64,000 nt of DNA from Acinetobacter towneri DSM 14962 = CIP 107472 (GTDB lineage Bacteria > Pseudomonadota > Gammaproteobacteria > Pseudomonadales > Moraxellaceae): contig NZ_KB849690.1 of NCBI RefSeq assembly GCF_000368785.1, positions 722,252 to 786,251 on the forward strand, read 5' to 3'. Below the pieces are notes generated by a model. The model ran no database searches and was not told the DNA's origin. It saw nothing but the letters and a program-made list of their open reading frames with translations. Both the position numbers and the translations under genes were made by a program. This document shows, in pieces, positions 29,603-38,792 of this stretch (its first letter is position 1; each line of letters starts with the position of its first letter).

Positions 29603-29631
29603 CGGTATTCATTAAAAAAGAGGAAACGATA

Positions 29632-29802
29632 ATGTCCAAATCAGCACCCGATAAGTTTTTTGCCCCAATCGTGATTGCTGGCATCACCATCGGCTTTTTT
29701 GTTGCAGCCTATAAATTTGTTTTTGCCAAGCCAGAAGCCACCGCAAAACCAACTGAAAATGTTGAGAAAAATCATCCAAAAGAGGATAGACCAAGCTCTT
29801 AA
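29632..29802 (+). CDS. small membrane protein, unknown (56 residues)
   Basis: A short protein with one hydrophobic helix (FAPIVIAGITIGFFVAAYKFVF, about residues 9-30) followed by a hydrophilic Lys/Glu/Pro tail. The ATG at 29632 has an AGAGGAA ribosome site, whereas the longer frame from 29587 begins inside the preceding terminator. Layout resembles the 92-residue protein on the other side of the channel gene: one helix and a disordered tail. Function unknown. Confidence 0.6.
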   Translation: MSKSAPDKFFAPIVIAGITIGFFVAAYKFVFAKPEATAKPTENVEKNHPKEDRPSS

Positions 29803-29823
29803 ATTATGTTAAAAATTAATCAA

Positions 29824-29929
29824 CTTTGGCAGGAATGAGCCAAAGACTGATTTGGATAAATCAGATTAATCGCTTGGAAAGCTTGATGAGGGTTTAAGGG
29901 AAAAATAAAAAACTTGGGTTTTAACCAAG
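29824..29929 (+). other. three consecutive small stem-loops
   Basis: CTTTGGC/GCCAAAG (29824-29845), CTGATTT/AAATCAG (29847-29864) and CTTGG/CCAAG (29913-29929) occur in order between two small genes. None has a clean U-tract. This may be a structured leader of the downstream small gene or a small RNA. Confidence 0.35.
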
Positions 29930-29971
29930 CTGAAATATTTGAGTCTTAAAATTCGCGCAAGGATGACAATA

Positions 29972-30139
29972 ATGAGAGAAATCAATATGCTAAACAAATT
30001 ACGTATCAGTTTAAAAGTTCAAGTGGCAAATTCGTTACCTATGCATCAACAAAATGCTGTGCTTAAAATGCAGCAAACTGAGTCACGTTTGGCAAATACG
30101 CCAAAATTGGTATTATTTCGTACCGATTATTTAGAATAA
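29972..30139 (+). CDS. possible 55-residue basic protein, unknown
   Basis: The ATG at 29972 has AAGGA eight bases upstream. The product is basic, with a C-terminal KLVLFRTDYLE and no membrane helix. A second in-frame ATG at 29987 is possible. A strong terminator follows 53 bases after the stop. The evidence is the ribosome site, terminator and reasonable codon use; no family is recognised. Confidence 0.45.
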   Translation: MREINMLNKLRISLKVQVANSLPMHQQNAVLKMQQTESRLANTPKLVLFRTDYLE

Positions 30140-30192
30140 AATAATAGGATTCACGTATTGCTAAGTCTTTATAGTACGTGACGGTGTTAAAG

Positions 30193-30223
30193 AAAAAGCC
30201 AGTTTAGAAAAAACTGGCTTTTG
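30193..30223. terminator. hairpin terminator, bidirectional
   Basis: The stem AAAAGCCAGTTT / AAACTGGCTTTT closes on a five-base loop with T-runs in both directions. It serves the small plus-strand gene and possibly the minus-strand flavoprotein gene ending at 30323. Confidence 0.85.
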
Positions 30224-30322
30224 TCATTTTGCAATTTGATCGGCAAGATCAATATTATTCTGTTTAGACTAGAATCATTTTTATCACATTCATTTGTTTG
30301 CATGTTTCATCTAAAAGCAAAC

Positions 30323-31525
30323 TTAAACATACTCCGATGCTGCATGTGCAGATGACCACGCCCATTGGAAATTATAGCCGCCCAAATGTCCCGTTACATC
30401 TAAAACTTCCCCAACAAAATACAAGCCTTTTTGTTTTTTACTTTCCATAGTTTTAGAGGAAACTTCTTGGGTATCGACTCCGCCTAAAGTGACTTCGGCA
30501 GTACGATAACCTTCTGTGCCTGATGGTTTGACTTCAAAGGCATTTAAACGTGCTGCAATCTGTTCTAGCTTTTCATCACTGATATTGCCAATTGCCGTTT
30601 CAGAGAGTGCAGGCCAAATCAGTTGCTGTAATTCAGCCACTACACTTTTTGGCAGATGCTCGCTGAGTAAGGTGCGCAGTAAAACTTTAGGACTGCTTTG
30701 CTTTTTATTTTTAAAAAAGTCATAGAGTTCTAAGTAAGGTAAAAAGTTAATTTTAAAACTTTGTCCGACATCCCAATAATTAGAAAGCTGTAAGGCACTC
30801 GGCCCACTCAAACCGCGATGGGTGAATAGCAATGCTTCGGTAAAACTAGTCAATGAATTTGATAAAGTCGCATCCACCGCATTACCGCTTAAACGTGTAG
30901 TGACTTCTTTAAAGCTGTCTGAGAAGGTAAAAGGCACTAAACCTGCACGGGTCGGGTAAACACGATGACCAAATTGTTTGGCAATTTCATAGCCAATTCC
31001 AGAGCCACCTAAAGTTGGAATAGATAAACCACCTGTTGCTACGACCACTGCGCTTGCGAGGTAATAACCCAAAGTCGTTGCAATTTGGAAACCTTGATCA
31101 TCTAGGGCATTCACAGCTTTGACTTCACAATTGGTTTGAATATCGACCAGATTGGTTTTTTCACATTCGGCCAAGAGCATGGCTAAAATTTCTTTAGCGC
31201 CGTTTAAAGTGAATAATTGTCCGTGTTTACGTTCTTCATATTCAATGCCGTATTCGCAGACTAAACCAATAAAATCCCAGTTGGTATAACGGGTGAGTGC
31301 AGATATGACAAAATGCGGATTATGTGAAATATAATGGTTTGGTTCGACTTCTAAGTTGGTGAAATTACATTTACCACCACCAGACATCAGAATTTTTTTG
31401 CCCACTTTATTGGCTTTTTCTAGCACCAATACTTTACGACCACGTTGTGCTGCCATGTAAGCAGTCATCAGCCCCGATGCACCCGCACCTAATACCAAAA
31501 CATCATATTGATTTGCAGTTGCCAT
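30323..31525 (-). CDS. NAD(P)/FAD-dependent oxidoreductase, BaiN/RdsA (HI0933/YhiN) family
   Basis: A 400-residue flavoprotein. The dinucleotide-binding GAGASGLMTAYMAA lies near residue 13, ILMSGGGKCNFTN near residue 47 is the HI0933-family signature, and the C-terminal GEVLDVTGHLGGYNFQWAWSSA closes the FAD site. Family members include putative dehydrogenases acting on organic ring substrates, but the substrate is unknown. The short upstream region leads straight into the IS5 remnant. Confidence 0.9.
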   Translation of the reverse strand: MATANQYDVLVLGAGASGLMTAYMAAQRGRKVLVLEKANKVGKKILMSGGGKCNFTNLEVEPNHYISHNPHFVISALTRYTNWDFIGLVCEYGIEYEERKHGQLFTLNGAKEILAMLLAECEKTNLVDIQTNCEVKAVNALDDQGFQIATTLGYYLASAVVVATGGLSIPTLGGSGIGYEIAKQFGHRVYPTRAGLVPFTFSDSFKEVTTRLSGNAVDATLSNSLTSFTEALLFTHRGLSGPSALQLSNYWDVGQSFKINFLPYLELYDFFKNKKQSSPKVLLRTLLSEHLPKSVVAELQQLIWPALSETAIGNISDEKLEQIAARLNAFEVKPSGTEGYRTAEVTLGGVDTQEVSSKTMESKKQKGLYFVGEVLDVTGHLGGYNFQWAWSSAHAASEYV

Positions 31526-31736
31526 GTTGCACCGAGAGAAATGAGAAAGCGCATTATTATAGACTCTATCGTTTGTCGTTGCCGCTTTTTTGCAATTGAA
31601 TTGTGGTTGAGATGTTTATCTTTTTTAATAAAACATGAGGAATTTAACATCAAATAGACCATCGTTGTGTTGCACTCAGTTCGTGTGTGTTGCATTAACC
31701 TATCTGTTAAGACTTGTCCTACAATATAATTTTAAA

Positions 31737-32084
31737 ATGAATAAGCCTACAATTAAACTTTATCGTACCACCCATTTGTCTTCATATAACTGAGCGCATC
31801 AATCGAGGAAATATTGCCATTTGGTTGGATCCAGAACTAGGCATTAGTCTGCACAATCAAAAGGCAAAAGCGACGAAAACAAACAAACTTCGACGCAGCC
31901 ATCAAATACTTTCTAATTAAATCCTTGAAGTTGGGTTGAAACTAAGATGCATTGCATCAAATGATCAGGAGATAAACTCAGCGCAAGTCGCTTTAATTGT
32001 CAAGTCAATGAAATGTTCGTACCTGTAGCAGTCCTCAACAGATTTACGCTATTAGGTCGAACACTTACCCAAGTTACGTCTTAA
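31737..32084 (+). mobile_element. decayed, internally deleted IS5-family transposase remnant
   Basis: The start at 31737 reads MNKPTIKLYRTTHLSSYN and then stops. A +1 frame (31795-31920) carries RINRGNIAIWLDPELGISLH and further residues. From 31932 a frame reads WVETKMHCIK, an in-frame TGA, GDKLSASRFNCQVNE and VAVLNRFTLLGRTLTQVT, ending at 32084. These three blocks match the start and end of IS5-family transposases that I recall from Acinetobacter (NKPTxKIYRTTHWSSYN, INRGNISIWFDP, VETKMHCIKLLGDKLSAR, VAVLNRFTELG). The central ~200 codons with the catalytic DDE residues are missing. It cannot be active. Terminal inverted repeats could not be fixed by eye. Confidence 0.82.
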
Positions 32085-32143
32085 ATTTGGCTGAATTCGG
32101 GGCGCTTTGCCTTTCAAATCTTTGTGCAAAAAAGCCTGTTGAA

Positions 32144-33016
32144 TTAGGCAGGTGCAATATGCCTGCCTTGTAAACCACCACTATGAATGAGCAAAATATG
32201 TTCGCCTGTATTAAATTCGCCACGTTGTATCATGTGACTTAATCCAAACAACATTTTGCCTGTATAAATTTGCTCGAGTGGAATTGCATGTTCTTTTTCA
32301 AACGCTCGAATAAAGGCTAATAATTCAGGCGTGGTTTTGGCATAGCCACCACAGCAAAATTCTTCTGTAATTTGCCAATTTTTTTTGCTGGTAAGTTGTT
32401 GCACTTCCTGCGTTAAAAAATCTCCCTTTAATGCAGAAAAACCCAAAATTTGTTGATTTGGATGACTTGCTTCAATCAAGCCTGTAATTGTGCCACCTGT
32501 ACCAACGGCACAACAAATCAGATTAAACTGATGTAAATCATCGGCATTTAAAATTTCCTGACACCCCTGAATTGCAAATGCGTTAGTGCCGCCCTCAGGT
32601 AAAATATAGGCATCGGGATATTCATGCTGTAAAAACTGTAAGAATTCGGGATGGTTTTTCTGTCGATACATTTCACGTGAAACGAATCGAAATTGCATCC
32701 CCATTTTATGGGCTAAAGCCAAAGTTGAGTTATAAGGGCGTTCTGCCAACTCTTCACCACGGATGATTGCTGTGCTTTTCCAACCAAACAGCTGAGCGGC
32801 AAAAGCGGTTGCAGCAATATGATTTGAATATGCGCCACCAAAAGTCAGAACGTGTTGATAACCCTGTGCTTGCGCAGCTAAAAAATTATATTTTAGTTTG
32901 TAAAACTTATTGCCCGAAATATAGGGATGAACTAAATCGAGGCGCTTTATCCATAGCTCACGACCATAAAAATCAATACGTTGTAAAGGAACTTCTTGGG
33001 CGATGTTATTGAACAT
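32144..33016 (-). CDS. ACC deaminase / D-cysteine desulfhydrase family PLP enzyme
   Basis: A 290-residue pyridoxal-phosphate enzyme of fold type II. RLDLVHPYISGNKFYKLKYN contains the PLP-binding lysine, GGAYSNHIAATAFAA is the phosphate/substrate loop, and AVGTGGTITGL binds the cofactor phosphate. It probably degrades D-cysteine or a related amino acid to pyruvate, H2S and ammonia; ACC deaminase activity is less likely. The frame is open to 33136, but the extra 40 residues are hydrophobic and unlike the family, so the ATG at 33016 is chosen even though its ribosome site is weak. Confidence 0.82.
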   Translation of the reverse strand: MFNNIAQEVPLQRIDFYGRELWIKRLDLVHPYISGNKFYKLKYNFLAAQAQGYQHVLTFGGAYSNHIAATAFAAQLFGWKSTAIIRGEELAERPYNSTLALAHKMGMQFRFVSREMYRQKNHPEFLQFLQHEYPDAYILPEGGTNAFAIQGCQEILNADDLHQFNLICCAVGTGGTITGLIEASHPNQQILGFSALKGDFLTQEVQQLTSKKNWQITEEFCCGGYAKTTPELLAFIRAFEKEHAIPLEQIYTGKMLFGLSHMIQRGEFNTGEHILLIHSGGLQGRHIAPA

Positions 33017-33168
33017 ACAGATCAGCAATAAGATTAAACACATAATTATAAATGGCACGGTACCAAACACAATGAAGTTACATTCTGAATGAATGCTATG
33101 CTCGAACGATATATTTAAGAATAGGAGAAAAAACATCTCATTCTTTTCTCATCAATGGTGTTCTGTAA

Positions 33169-33281
33169 TGTTTGGTGTGATTTTGGATCTTTCTGGATGT
33201 GATGCCGTAAGTGTGCAAAAAAGCAAAATTAAAAAAATGGAATCCCGCGGCATCATTATGGTGAGCATGCCTATAATATGA
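33169..33281 (+). pseudogene. possible fragment of an Lrp/AsnC-type regulator
   Basis: A short open frame reads MFGVILDLSGCDAVSVQKSK then IKKMESRGIIMVSMPII and stops. The second half resembles the recognition helix and hinge of Lrp/AsnC regulators (pattern R.x.KLE..GII.G). LysE-type exporters like the next gene are often paired with such regulators. The call rests on a short match and context only. Confidence 0.25.
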
Positions 33282-33408
33282 ACTTGATTATCAATTTCTT
33301 AGAGCATCTAGTAGGAAAAAGGGCAATAAATAATTTGATCAAATAGTACAACCATGCAGTAAAAATTGTAAAATAATAGAATCGATTTTGTTGTGTCGGG
33401 TGTTGGTT

Positions 33409-34032
33409 TTGGAATCCTTGCTTATATTAGGTTCAATTGCGGCAGCATTAATGCTAGGTGCAATGAGTCCTGGGCCTACCTTTATTTATGTGGCAAAAAA
33501 TTCCATAGCCATTTCACGTAAGCATGGTTTATTTACGGCTTTAGGCACGGGTACGGGTGCCGCAATTTTTGGTTTATTGGCGGTAATCGGGTTGCAGGCT
33601 ATTTTATTGGCAGTGCCTTCAGCATATTTTCTGCTTAAAATTTGTGGTGGTTTATATTTGTTGTTTTTGGCTTATAAAATTGTGAAGCATGCCAAAGCGC
33701 CTATTCAAACCAATCTTGCTGATGGGCAGCAAATGTCGCTTCGTCGTGCGTTTACCACAGGTTTAATTACGCAGTTATCTAACCCTAAAATTGCAATTGT
33801 CTTGGCGAGTATTTTTACGGCTTTGTTGCCTAAAGAAATACCGAACTATTTTTATGTGGTACTGCCAATTCTGTGTTTTTTTATTGATGCAGGTTGGTGT
33901 TCATTGGTTGCAGTGGCTTTGTCTGCAGAAAAACCGCGTCAGGCTTATATTAAGTTTAAGGCTATTTTTGACCGTGCAGCAGGGGCAGTGATGACAGTGC
34001 TTGGGTTAAAGCTGATTTTTGGGATGAAGTGA
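33409..34032 (+). CDS. LysE/RhtB-family amino acid exporter
   Basis: A 207-residue inner-membrane exporter with five to six helices. The AALMLGAMSPGPTFIYVAKNSI start and the TQLSNPKIAIVLASIF block are the RhtB/LysE signatures. It would export amino acids or small derivatives; the substrate is not predictable. The frame is open to a TTG at 33388. The TTG at 33409, eight bases after GGG, gives MESLLILG, the usual N-terminal length. A decayed regulator-like fragment lies just upstream. Confidence 0.85.
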   Translation: MESLLILGSIAAALMLGAMSPGPTFIYVAKNSIAISRKHGLFTALGTGTGAAIFGLLAVIGLQAILLAVPSAYFLLKICGGLYLLFLAYKIVKHAKAPIQTNLADGQQMSLRRAFTTGLITQLSNPKIAIVLASIFTALLPKEIPNYFYVVLPILCFFIDAGWCSLVAVALSAEKPRQAYIKFKAIFDRAAGAVMTVLGLKLIFGMK

Positions 34033-34058
34033 CTAATATATGTAGAGTGCCTTCATTC

Positions 34059-34087
34059 AAACCTTCTCCTAAAGGGAGAAGGTTTTA
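34059..34087. terminator. bidirectional terminator between the LysE-type and MBL genes
   Basis: An 11-pair stem, AAACCTTCTCC / GGAGAAGGTTT, with a short loop and T-tails on both strands lies between two convergent genes. Confidence 0.88.
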
Positions 34088-34095
34088 TGGAATCA

Positions 34096-35061
34096 TTAAT
34101 CTTTAAAATGAATAGGCATCCATTGATAGCTCTTTCCATCCTGAGAATAAATATGACCGATCCCTGGGAACGGTAAATGTGGAGCGGCAATGGTTTGTCC
34201 ATTTTTAGCGAAATTAGCAAATTGCTTTAAACGTGTTTGAACCGCTTTTTTCGGGTCTATGTCGTATTCAATTGCCGTTTCAGGTTTATCAAATTGCACA
34301 GTATGTGAATGTACGATATCTCCAATAAACACCACGTTTTCACCTTTGGTTTTTAGTGCATAACTAAAATGTCCCGGTGTATGTCCCGCCGTGTTAATGA
34401 CTTTAAAGCCCTGAATGTCATCTCCGAGTTTATACGTTTTAAAACCTTGCTTGGTTTGGTAAGGCGCAATCGCTTGTTTAATTTTCTCAACCGTGCCTGA
34501 GTAATTGGCTTGTTTATCTTTTGGTAATTTTGCCGCTTGTTTGGGATCTAGCCAATATTTTGCTTCATCATCAGATACATAGACTATCGCATTAGGGAAA
34601 TTGGCAACGCCATCTTTACTGATTCCACAGACATGATCGGGATGTAGATGTGTGAGTAGAATGGTATCGACTTGTTCAGGTTGATAGCCTGATGCTTTTA
34701 GGTTCGTTAAAACTGAACCTAAATGAGCACCAAAACAACTCGCTGCACCGCTATCCACTAATACTAGAGATTTTCCTGTATTAACGAGGAAGGCATTGAC
34801 TGAGGTTTGTACGCCTTTCTCTTGATCTGCATAGTATTTCTTTAAAATCTCGTGAACTTGTTGTTGTGGAATGTCTTTAAACAAGCTTGGTGACATAAAG
34901 TTTGTACCATCGAACAGGGCTGTAATTTGTACATCACCAGCTTGATATTGGTAATAGCCTGAAACTTGTTTTTGCTGGGGAATGGTTGATTCGGCGGCAT
35001 GGGTGGTGATGGTTGCTGAGTTAAGGGTGAGAGCTATTAAGATGGAATATAAATGCTTCAT
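34096..35061 (-). CDS. exported metallo-beta-lactamase-fold hydrolase
   Basis: A 321-residue protein with a Sec signal peptide (residues 1-22, ending THA). The zinc motif H138-L-H140-P-D142-H143 lies in LLTHLHPDHVCG, and later ligand candidates are TAGHTPGH and FIGDIVHSH. The motif spacing fits dinuclear MBL hydrolases, among them secreted acyl-homoserine lactonases, but substrate cannot be inferred. The frame extends to 35139; the ATG at 35061 has an AAAGGATC ribosome site and starts the signal peptide directly. It is divergent from the unknown coupled gene pair. Confidence 0.85.
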   Translation of the reverse strand: MKHLYSILIALTLNSATITTHAAESTIPQQKQVSGYYQYQAGDVQITALFDGTNFMSPSLFKDIPQQQVHEILKKYYADQEKGVQTSVNAFLVNTGKSLVLVDSGAASCFGAHLGSVLTNLKASGYQPEQVDTILLTHLHPDHVCGISKDGVANFPNAIVYVSDDEAKYWLDPKQAAKLPKDKQANYSGTVEKIKQAIAPYQTKQGFKTYKLGDDIQGFKVINTAGHTPGHFSYALKTKGENVVFIGDIVHSHTVQFDKPETAIEYDIDPKKAVQTRLKQFANFAKNGQTIAAPHLPFPGIGHIYSQDGKSYQWMPIHFKD

Positions 35062-35162
35062 TAGTGATCCTTTGCTTAAGTATCTGGTTTTATTAAGGGA
35101 ATTACAAATATTTTGAAAATATGCTAGCTTATCTATCATTGTAAAATATCAGCATTTCATAA

Positions 35163-35984
35163 ATGGATTCAAATAACTTTTCTAAAAGAGAATGGCTTCT
35201 AGTAATACTTCTTATTATGATCGTACAATTTATTGTGCAATGTATTGCTTTTCTTTATGCTGGTAGCGGATCAGCTCTGAATTATATTTCAATTTCAGGG
35301 ACTATCGTTTCGATTGTTTTAGCACTCTTGGCGATTATTTATTCTTATTTCCAATCTGCCTCTCAAGTTAATACAAGTGCATCGTTAAATACACAAATAG
35401 AAAAATTAATTTCAATTGTTGATAAAGTAAAAGAATCGAAAAATGATTTTTCAGATGAGTTGAAAAACTTAGAAAATATTCGTGAAAAAATTGAATCAAG
35501 TATTAGTATTCAGTTAAGTTCACATTCAAAAGTAGCTGAAATATCAGAAACATTAGATAATTTCTTAGAAAACAATATTACTCATTATTCGAGCAACAGT
35601 GAAACCGATAAATTTCCACGTTTAGTTTCCGAGGGTAGTACTCTAGTACATTTAGTTTTACTTGTATTACATAAATCCATAAAGGATGGAATTGCATTTA
35701 AAAAAATATTCCCAGAAATATGTATTCCTTTAATAGACGAGCTCGATAAAAAATTAGAAGAACAAAAGATCAGTGAGGATTTTTACCAAGGTGGAATATT
35801 AGCGATTTTAAATTTATTTGTTGCATTAGGGATGGTTGAGGTGGAAGATGAATCTTTAGTACCTGCTGTGACATCTCAGTTTGAAAAAGATCTCGAAGAA
35901 TTCTACGATTTTATCAAGTCTAGAGAAGAAGATTTTTATAAAATTATTGTTAATAGTCTAAGTTTGAGTAATGGTGATGAGTAA
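35163..35984 (+). CDS. unknown 2-TM coiled-coil membrane protein
   Basis: A 273-residue protein of no recognised family. Two hydrophobic helices (about residues 11-33 and 41-63) sit close together, joined by the short loop YAGSGSALN, so both ends should face the cytoplasm. Residues 70-120 are a charged, heptad-like coiled coil. The C-terminal ~130 residues are a soluble helical domain (HLVLLVLHKSIKDGIAF, ILAILNLFVALGMVEVED). DNA is visibly A+T richer than the housekeeping neighbours, suggesting transfer. Its stop codon shares a base with the next ATG. The 2-TM plus cytosolic layout recalls effectors or sensors of bacterial defence islands, but no such domain is identified. Confidence 0.75.
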   Translation: MDSNNFSKREWLLVILLIMIVQFIVQCIAFLYAGSGSALNYISISGTIVSIVLALLAIIYSYFQSASQVNTSASLNTQIEKLISIVDKVKESKNDFSDELKNLENIREKIESSISIQLSSHSKVAEISETLDNFLENNITHYSSNSETDKFPRLVSEGSTLVHLVLLVLHKSIKDGIAFKKIFPEICIPLIDELDKKLEEQKISEDFYQGGILAILNLFVALGMVEVEDESLVPAVTSQFEKDLEEFYDFIKSREEDFYKIIVNSLSLSNGDE

Positions 35985-36409
35985 TGGCGCTGATTAAATC
36001 ATATCTAATAGATAATATAGAATCGTCATTAAAATGCGATTTAAATATTAAAAAAGAAAATGATTTACCAATGGGACTGAAATTGAGATATATGGTTTTT
36101 AAAACTTTTATAGATGATAAACCAATTTTCTGTTGTATGTCGGGTGGTAGGTTCATAGATGGACAGCCTCATTTAACACCTGTAGGTGAGGCGGCTTTAT
36201 TGGCATTATGTAATATTACATCATCAAGCAAAGATGTAATTATATTTCAAGAAGTTAAACTAGGAAAAACTCCTTTAAAAATTAAAGTAAAGAAGTCTTT
36301 AAAAAAAGTACCTCGCAATAGTGTAATTTGTTTTGTAGGTGACATGACTAATGAGCTCGATGGCGTTTTAATGCCTATTCTAAATGTGAAAGGAATGATA
36401 TCCTTATAA
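35984..36409 (+). CDS. unknown soluble protein, partner of the 2-TM protein
   Basis: A 141-residue protein with no signal or membrane segment. Its ATG overlaps the stop codon of the preceding gene (TAATG), so the two are translationally coupled. It is beta-rich and basic near residues 92-110 (KLGKTPLKIKVKKSLKKV), with conserved-looking MSGGRFIDGQPHLTPVGEAAL and ICFVGDMTNELDGV. I do not recognise the family. It may be the cytosolic component of a two-protein complex with the upstream membrane protein. Base composition matches its partner, not metG. Confidence 0.7.
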   Translation: MALIKSYLIDNIESSLKCDLNIKKENDLPMGLKLRYMVFKTFIDDKPIFCCMSGGRFIDGQPHLTPVGEAALLALCNITSSSKDVIIFQEVKLGKTPLKIKVKKSLKKVPRNSVICFVGDMTNELDGVLMPILNVKGMISL

Positions 36410-36415
36410 AATAAA

Positions 36416-36442
36416 AAAAGCCTCTACTTTTTAGAGGCTTTT
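36416..36442. terminator. bidirectional terminator of the unknown pair and metG
   Basis: The stem AAAAGCCTCT / AGAGGCTTTT with a seven-base loop has a long T-run on the minus strand (for metG) and a shorter one on the plus strand. Confidence 0.88.
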
Positions 36443-36456
36443 CATATCCTAAAGTA

Positions 36457-38514
36457 TTAAGACACTTTATCACCCGGTTTTGCGCCAGATTCAGGTGAAA
36501 TCACCCAAACACCTTCGCCATTACCCGCAGCAAGTACCATACCGTTAGAAATACCAAAACGCATTTTACGAGGTGCAAGGTTAGCCACCATCACCACCAA
36601 TTTGCCTTTTAAATCTTCTGGTTGATAAAATTCACGAATACCACTAAACACATTACGTGGCTCAGCTTCACCTACATTTAAAGTTAATTGAAGCAGTTTG
36701 TCTGAACCTTCAACGGTTGCAGCCTCTAAAACTTCTGCAACACGTAAATCAATTTTGACAAAGTCATCAATGGTGATAATTTCCGCTTCACCGACTTTAG
36801 GTTCTGCTTTTTTCTCTTTGGCTTTTTCTTTTTTCTTTTCCGTTTTTGGTGCTTCAGCAGGTGCGGCTAAAGAATCTTTAGATGCATCTACCATTGCAGC
36901 TACCGCTTTCGGATCAACACGTTGCATGAGTGGTTGGAACAACGCAATTTCATGACCGACTAAAACAGTTTTACGTGATTCAAAGTTAAAGCTATCTAAC
37001 TGTAAGAAGGCTTGAACTTGTTCAGCCAAGGTTGGCAGTACAGGCGCAAGATAAATCGCCAATTGACGGAATAGGTTAATCCCTACAGAACATACGTCAT
37101 GAACTTGCTGTTCTTCGCCTTCAATTTTGGCTAAAGCCCAAGGCTTTTTCTCATCAATATATTGGTTGGCGCGGTCAGCAAGCGCCATAATTTCACGAAT
37201 TGCCGCAGAGAATTCACGCTCTTCGTATGCTTTGGCAATCGAGTCACCTGCAGCAATAAAGCTTTGTACTAACTCAGGTTCAGCGCAGTTTGCACTTAAT
37301 TTGTTATCAAATTTAGTGTTGATGAATTTGGCACAACGACTGGCAATATTCACCACTTTACCCACAAGATCAGAGTTTACTTTCTGCACAAAATCATCCA
37401 GATTTAAGTCAGAGTCTTCAACTTTGTCAGACAGTTTTGAGGCAAAGTAATAGCGTAAATATTCAGGGTTTAAATGCTGCAAATATGTTTCTGCTTTAAT
37501 AAATGTGCCGCGAGATTTCGACATTTTTTGACCATTTACAGTCAAGAAGCCATTTACAAATAAACCTGTAGGTGTGCGATAACCCGCACCATCTAACATC
37601 GCAGGCCAGAATAAAGCGTGGAAATAGACGATGTCTTTACCAATGAAGTGATAGACTTCTTTGTCTGAATCTTTTTTCCAATAATCGTCAAAATTCAGGT
37701 CGGGGCGTTTGGTTTTTACGTAGTTTTCAAAACTCGACATATAACCAATTGGCGCATCAACCCAGACATAAAAATATTTATTTGGTGCATCTGGAATTTC
37801 AAAACCAAAATATGGTGCATCACGTGAAATATCCCAGTCATTCAAGCCATTTTCAAACCATTCATCTAATTTGTTGGCAATTGAAACTGGCAAACGACCT
37901 TCATCGCGTGTCCATTTTTGTAAGTATTCACCAAAATTAGGCAATTTAAAGAAGTAATGATCTGATGATTTTTCTACAGGCGTCGCACCGCTCAAAGTCG
38001 ATTTTGGATTAATCAGCTCAGTCGCGTTATAGGTTGTACCGCAAACTTCGCAAGAATCGCCATATTGATCTTCCGCTTTACATTTTGGGCAAGTGCCTTT
38101 AATAAAACGATCTGATAAGAACATGCCTTTTTCAGGGTCAAATAATTGCGTGACGGGACGAACAGCAATATTGCCTGCATCACGGTTTTTGACATAAATT
38201 TCGCTGGCACGTGCGCGGTTGGTGTCGCTATGCGTTGAATCATAATGATCAAAATGCACGCCAAAACCGTCAAAATCGCGAATGTGTTCTTGTTGCACAT
38301 TGGCAATTTGCTGTTCAGGGCTAATCCCGTTGGCTTCGGCACGCAGCATGATTGCTGTACCATGCGCATCATCCGCACAGACATAAGTCACGTCATGTCC
38401 CATTGCACGCATGGCGCGAACCCAGATATCTGCCTGGATATAACCGAGTAAGTGACCCATATGGATCGGACCATTGGCGTATGGTAGGGCGTTAGTGACT
38501 AAAATTTGACGCAC
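36457..38514 (-). CDS. metG: methionine--tRNA ligase
   Basis: A 685-residue class I synthetase of the long, dimeric type. The HIGH-type motif is H18-M-G-H21, KMSKS is at residues 330-334, and a zinc knuckle lies in [19 protein letters not shown] Lys/Glu/Ala-rich linker near residue 560 ([13 protein letters not shown]) joins a C-terminal tRNA-binding OB domain ([20 protein letters not shown]). It charges tRNA-Met for initiation and elongation. It is divergent from mrp across 278 bases with no other gene. Confidence 0.97.
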   Translation of the reverse strand: MRQILVTNALPYANGPIHMGHLLGYIQADIWVRAMRAMGHDVTYVCADDAHGTAIMLRAEANGISPEQQIANVQQEHIRDFDGFGVHFDHYDSTHSDTNRARASEIYVKNRDAGNIAVRPVTQLFDPEKGMFLSDRFIKGTCPKCKAEDQYGDSCEVCGTTYNATELINPKSTLSGATPVEKSSDHYFFKLPNFGEYLQKWTRDEGRLPVSIANKLDEWFENGLNDWDISRDAPYFGFEIPDAPNKYFYVWVDAPIGYMSSFENYVKTKRPDLNFDDYWKKDSDKEVYHFIGKDIVYFHALFWPAMLDGAGYRTPTGLFVNGFLTVNGQKMSKSRGTFIKAETYLQHLNPEYLRYYFASKLSDKVEDSDLNLDDFVQKVNSDLVGKVVNIASRCAKFINTKFDNKLSANCAEPELVQSFIAAGDSIAKAYEEREFSAAIREIMALADRANQYIDEKKPWALAKIEGEEQQVHDVCSVGINLFRQLAIYLAPVLPTLAEQVQAFLQLDSFNFESRKTVLVGHEIALFQPLMQRVDPKAVAAMVDASKDSLAAPAEAPKTEKKKEKAKEKKAEPKVGEAEIITIDDFVKIDLRVAEVLEAATVEGSDKLLQLTLNVGEAEPRNVFSGIREFYQPEDLKGKLVVMVANLAPRKMRFGISNGMVLAAGNGEGVWVISPESGAKPGDKVS

Positions 38515-38792
38515 GGATATAACTCTCTCAAATAGGGACGATGCAATTCGGGCAATTTTACCTTAGATAGCACATAGATGCACAAGGGATTCCAGGAATT
38601 CTTTTCAAATCCGCTTAGAAGGCTAAATACAATATCGAAACAAGCTCTTGGTCTGCATTTGAAGATAAATCATGTCAAAAACCAAGCAATATACTCAGAA
38701 TTAAGTATTTCAGTGATAGCACGACTTAACCTTATACTGAATTATCGTTACACTATCAAAATCGCGGTATTTCCAAACTTTGGAGTAAATCT
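38515..38792. promoter_or_regulatory. divergent metG/mrp intergenic region
   Basis: This 278-base A+T-rich gap holds the promoters of both genes. No tRNA, strong hairpin or credible small gene is seen. An open frame of 88 codons crossing into mrp (38578-38844) looks accidental. Confidence 0.4.

Noticed and set aside
33017..33136. N-terminal membrane extension of the D-cysteine desulfhydrase-like enzyme
   Set aside because: The 40 extra residues from 33136 are hydrophobic but lack family support and a ribosome site; PLP enzymes of this family are soluble, so the internal ATG at 33016 is preferred.
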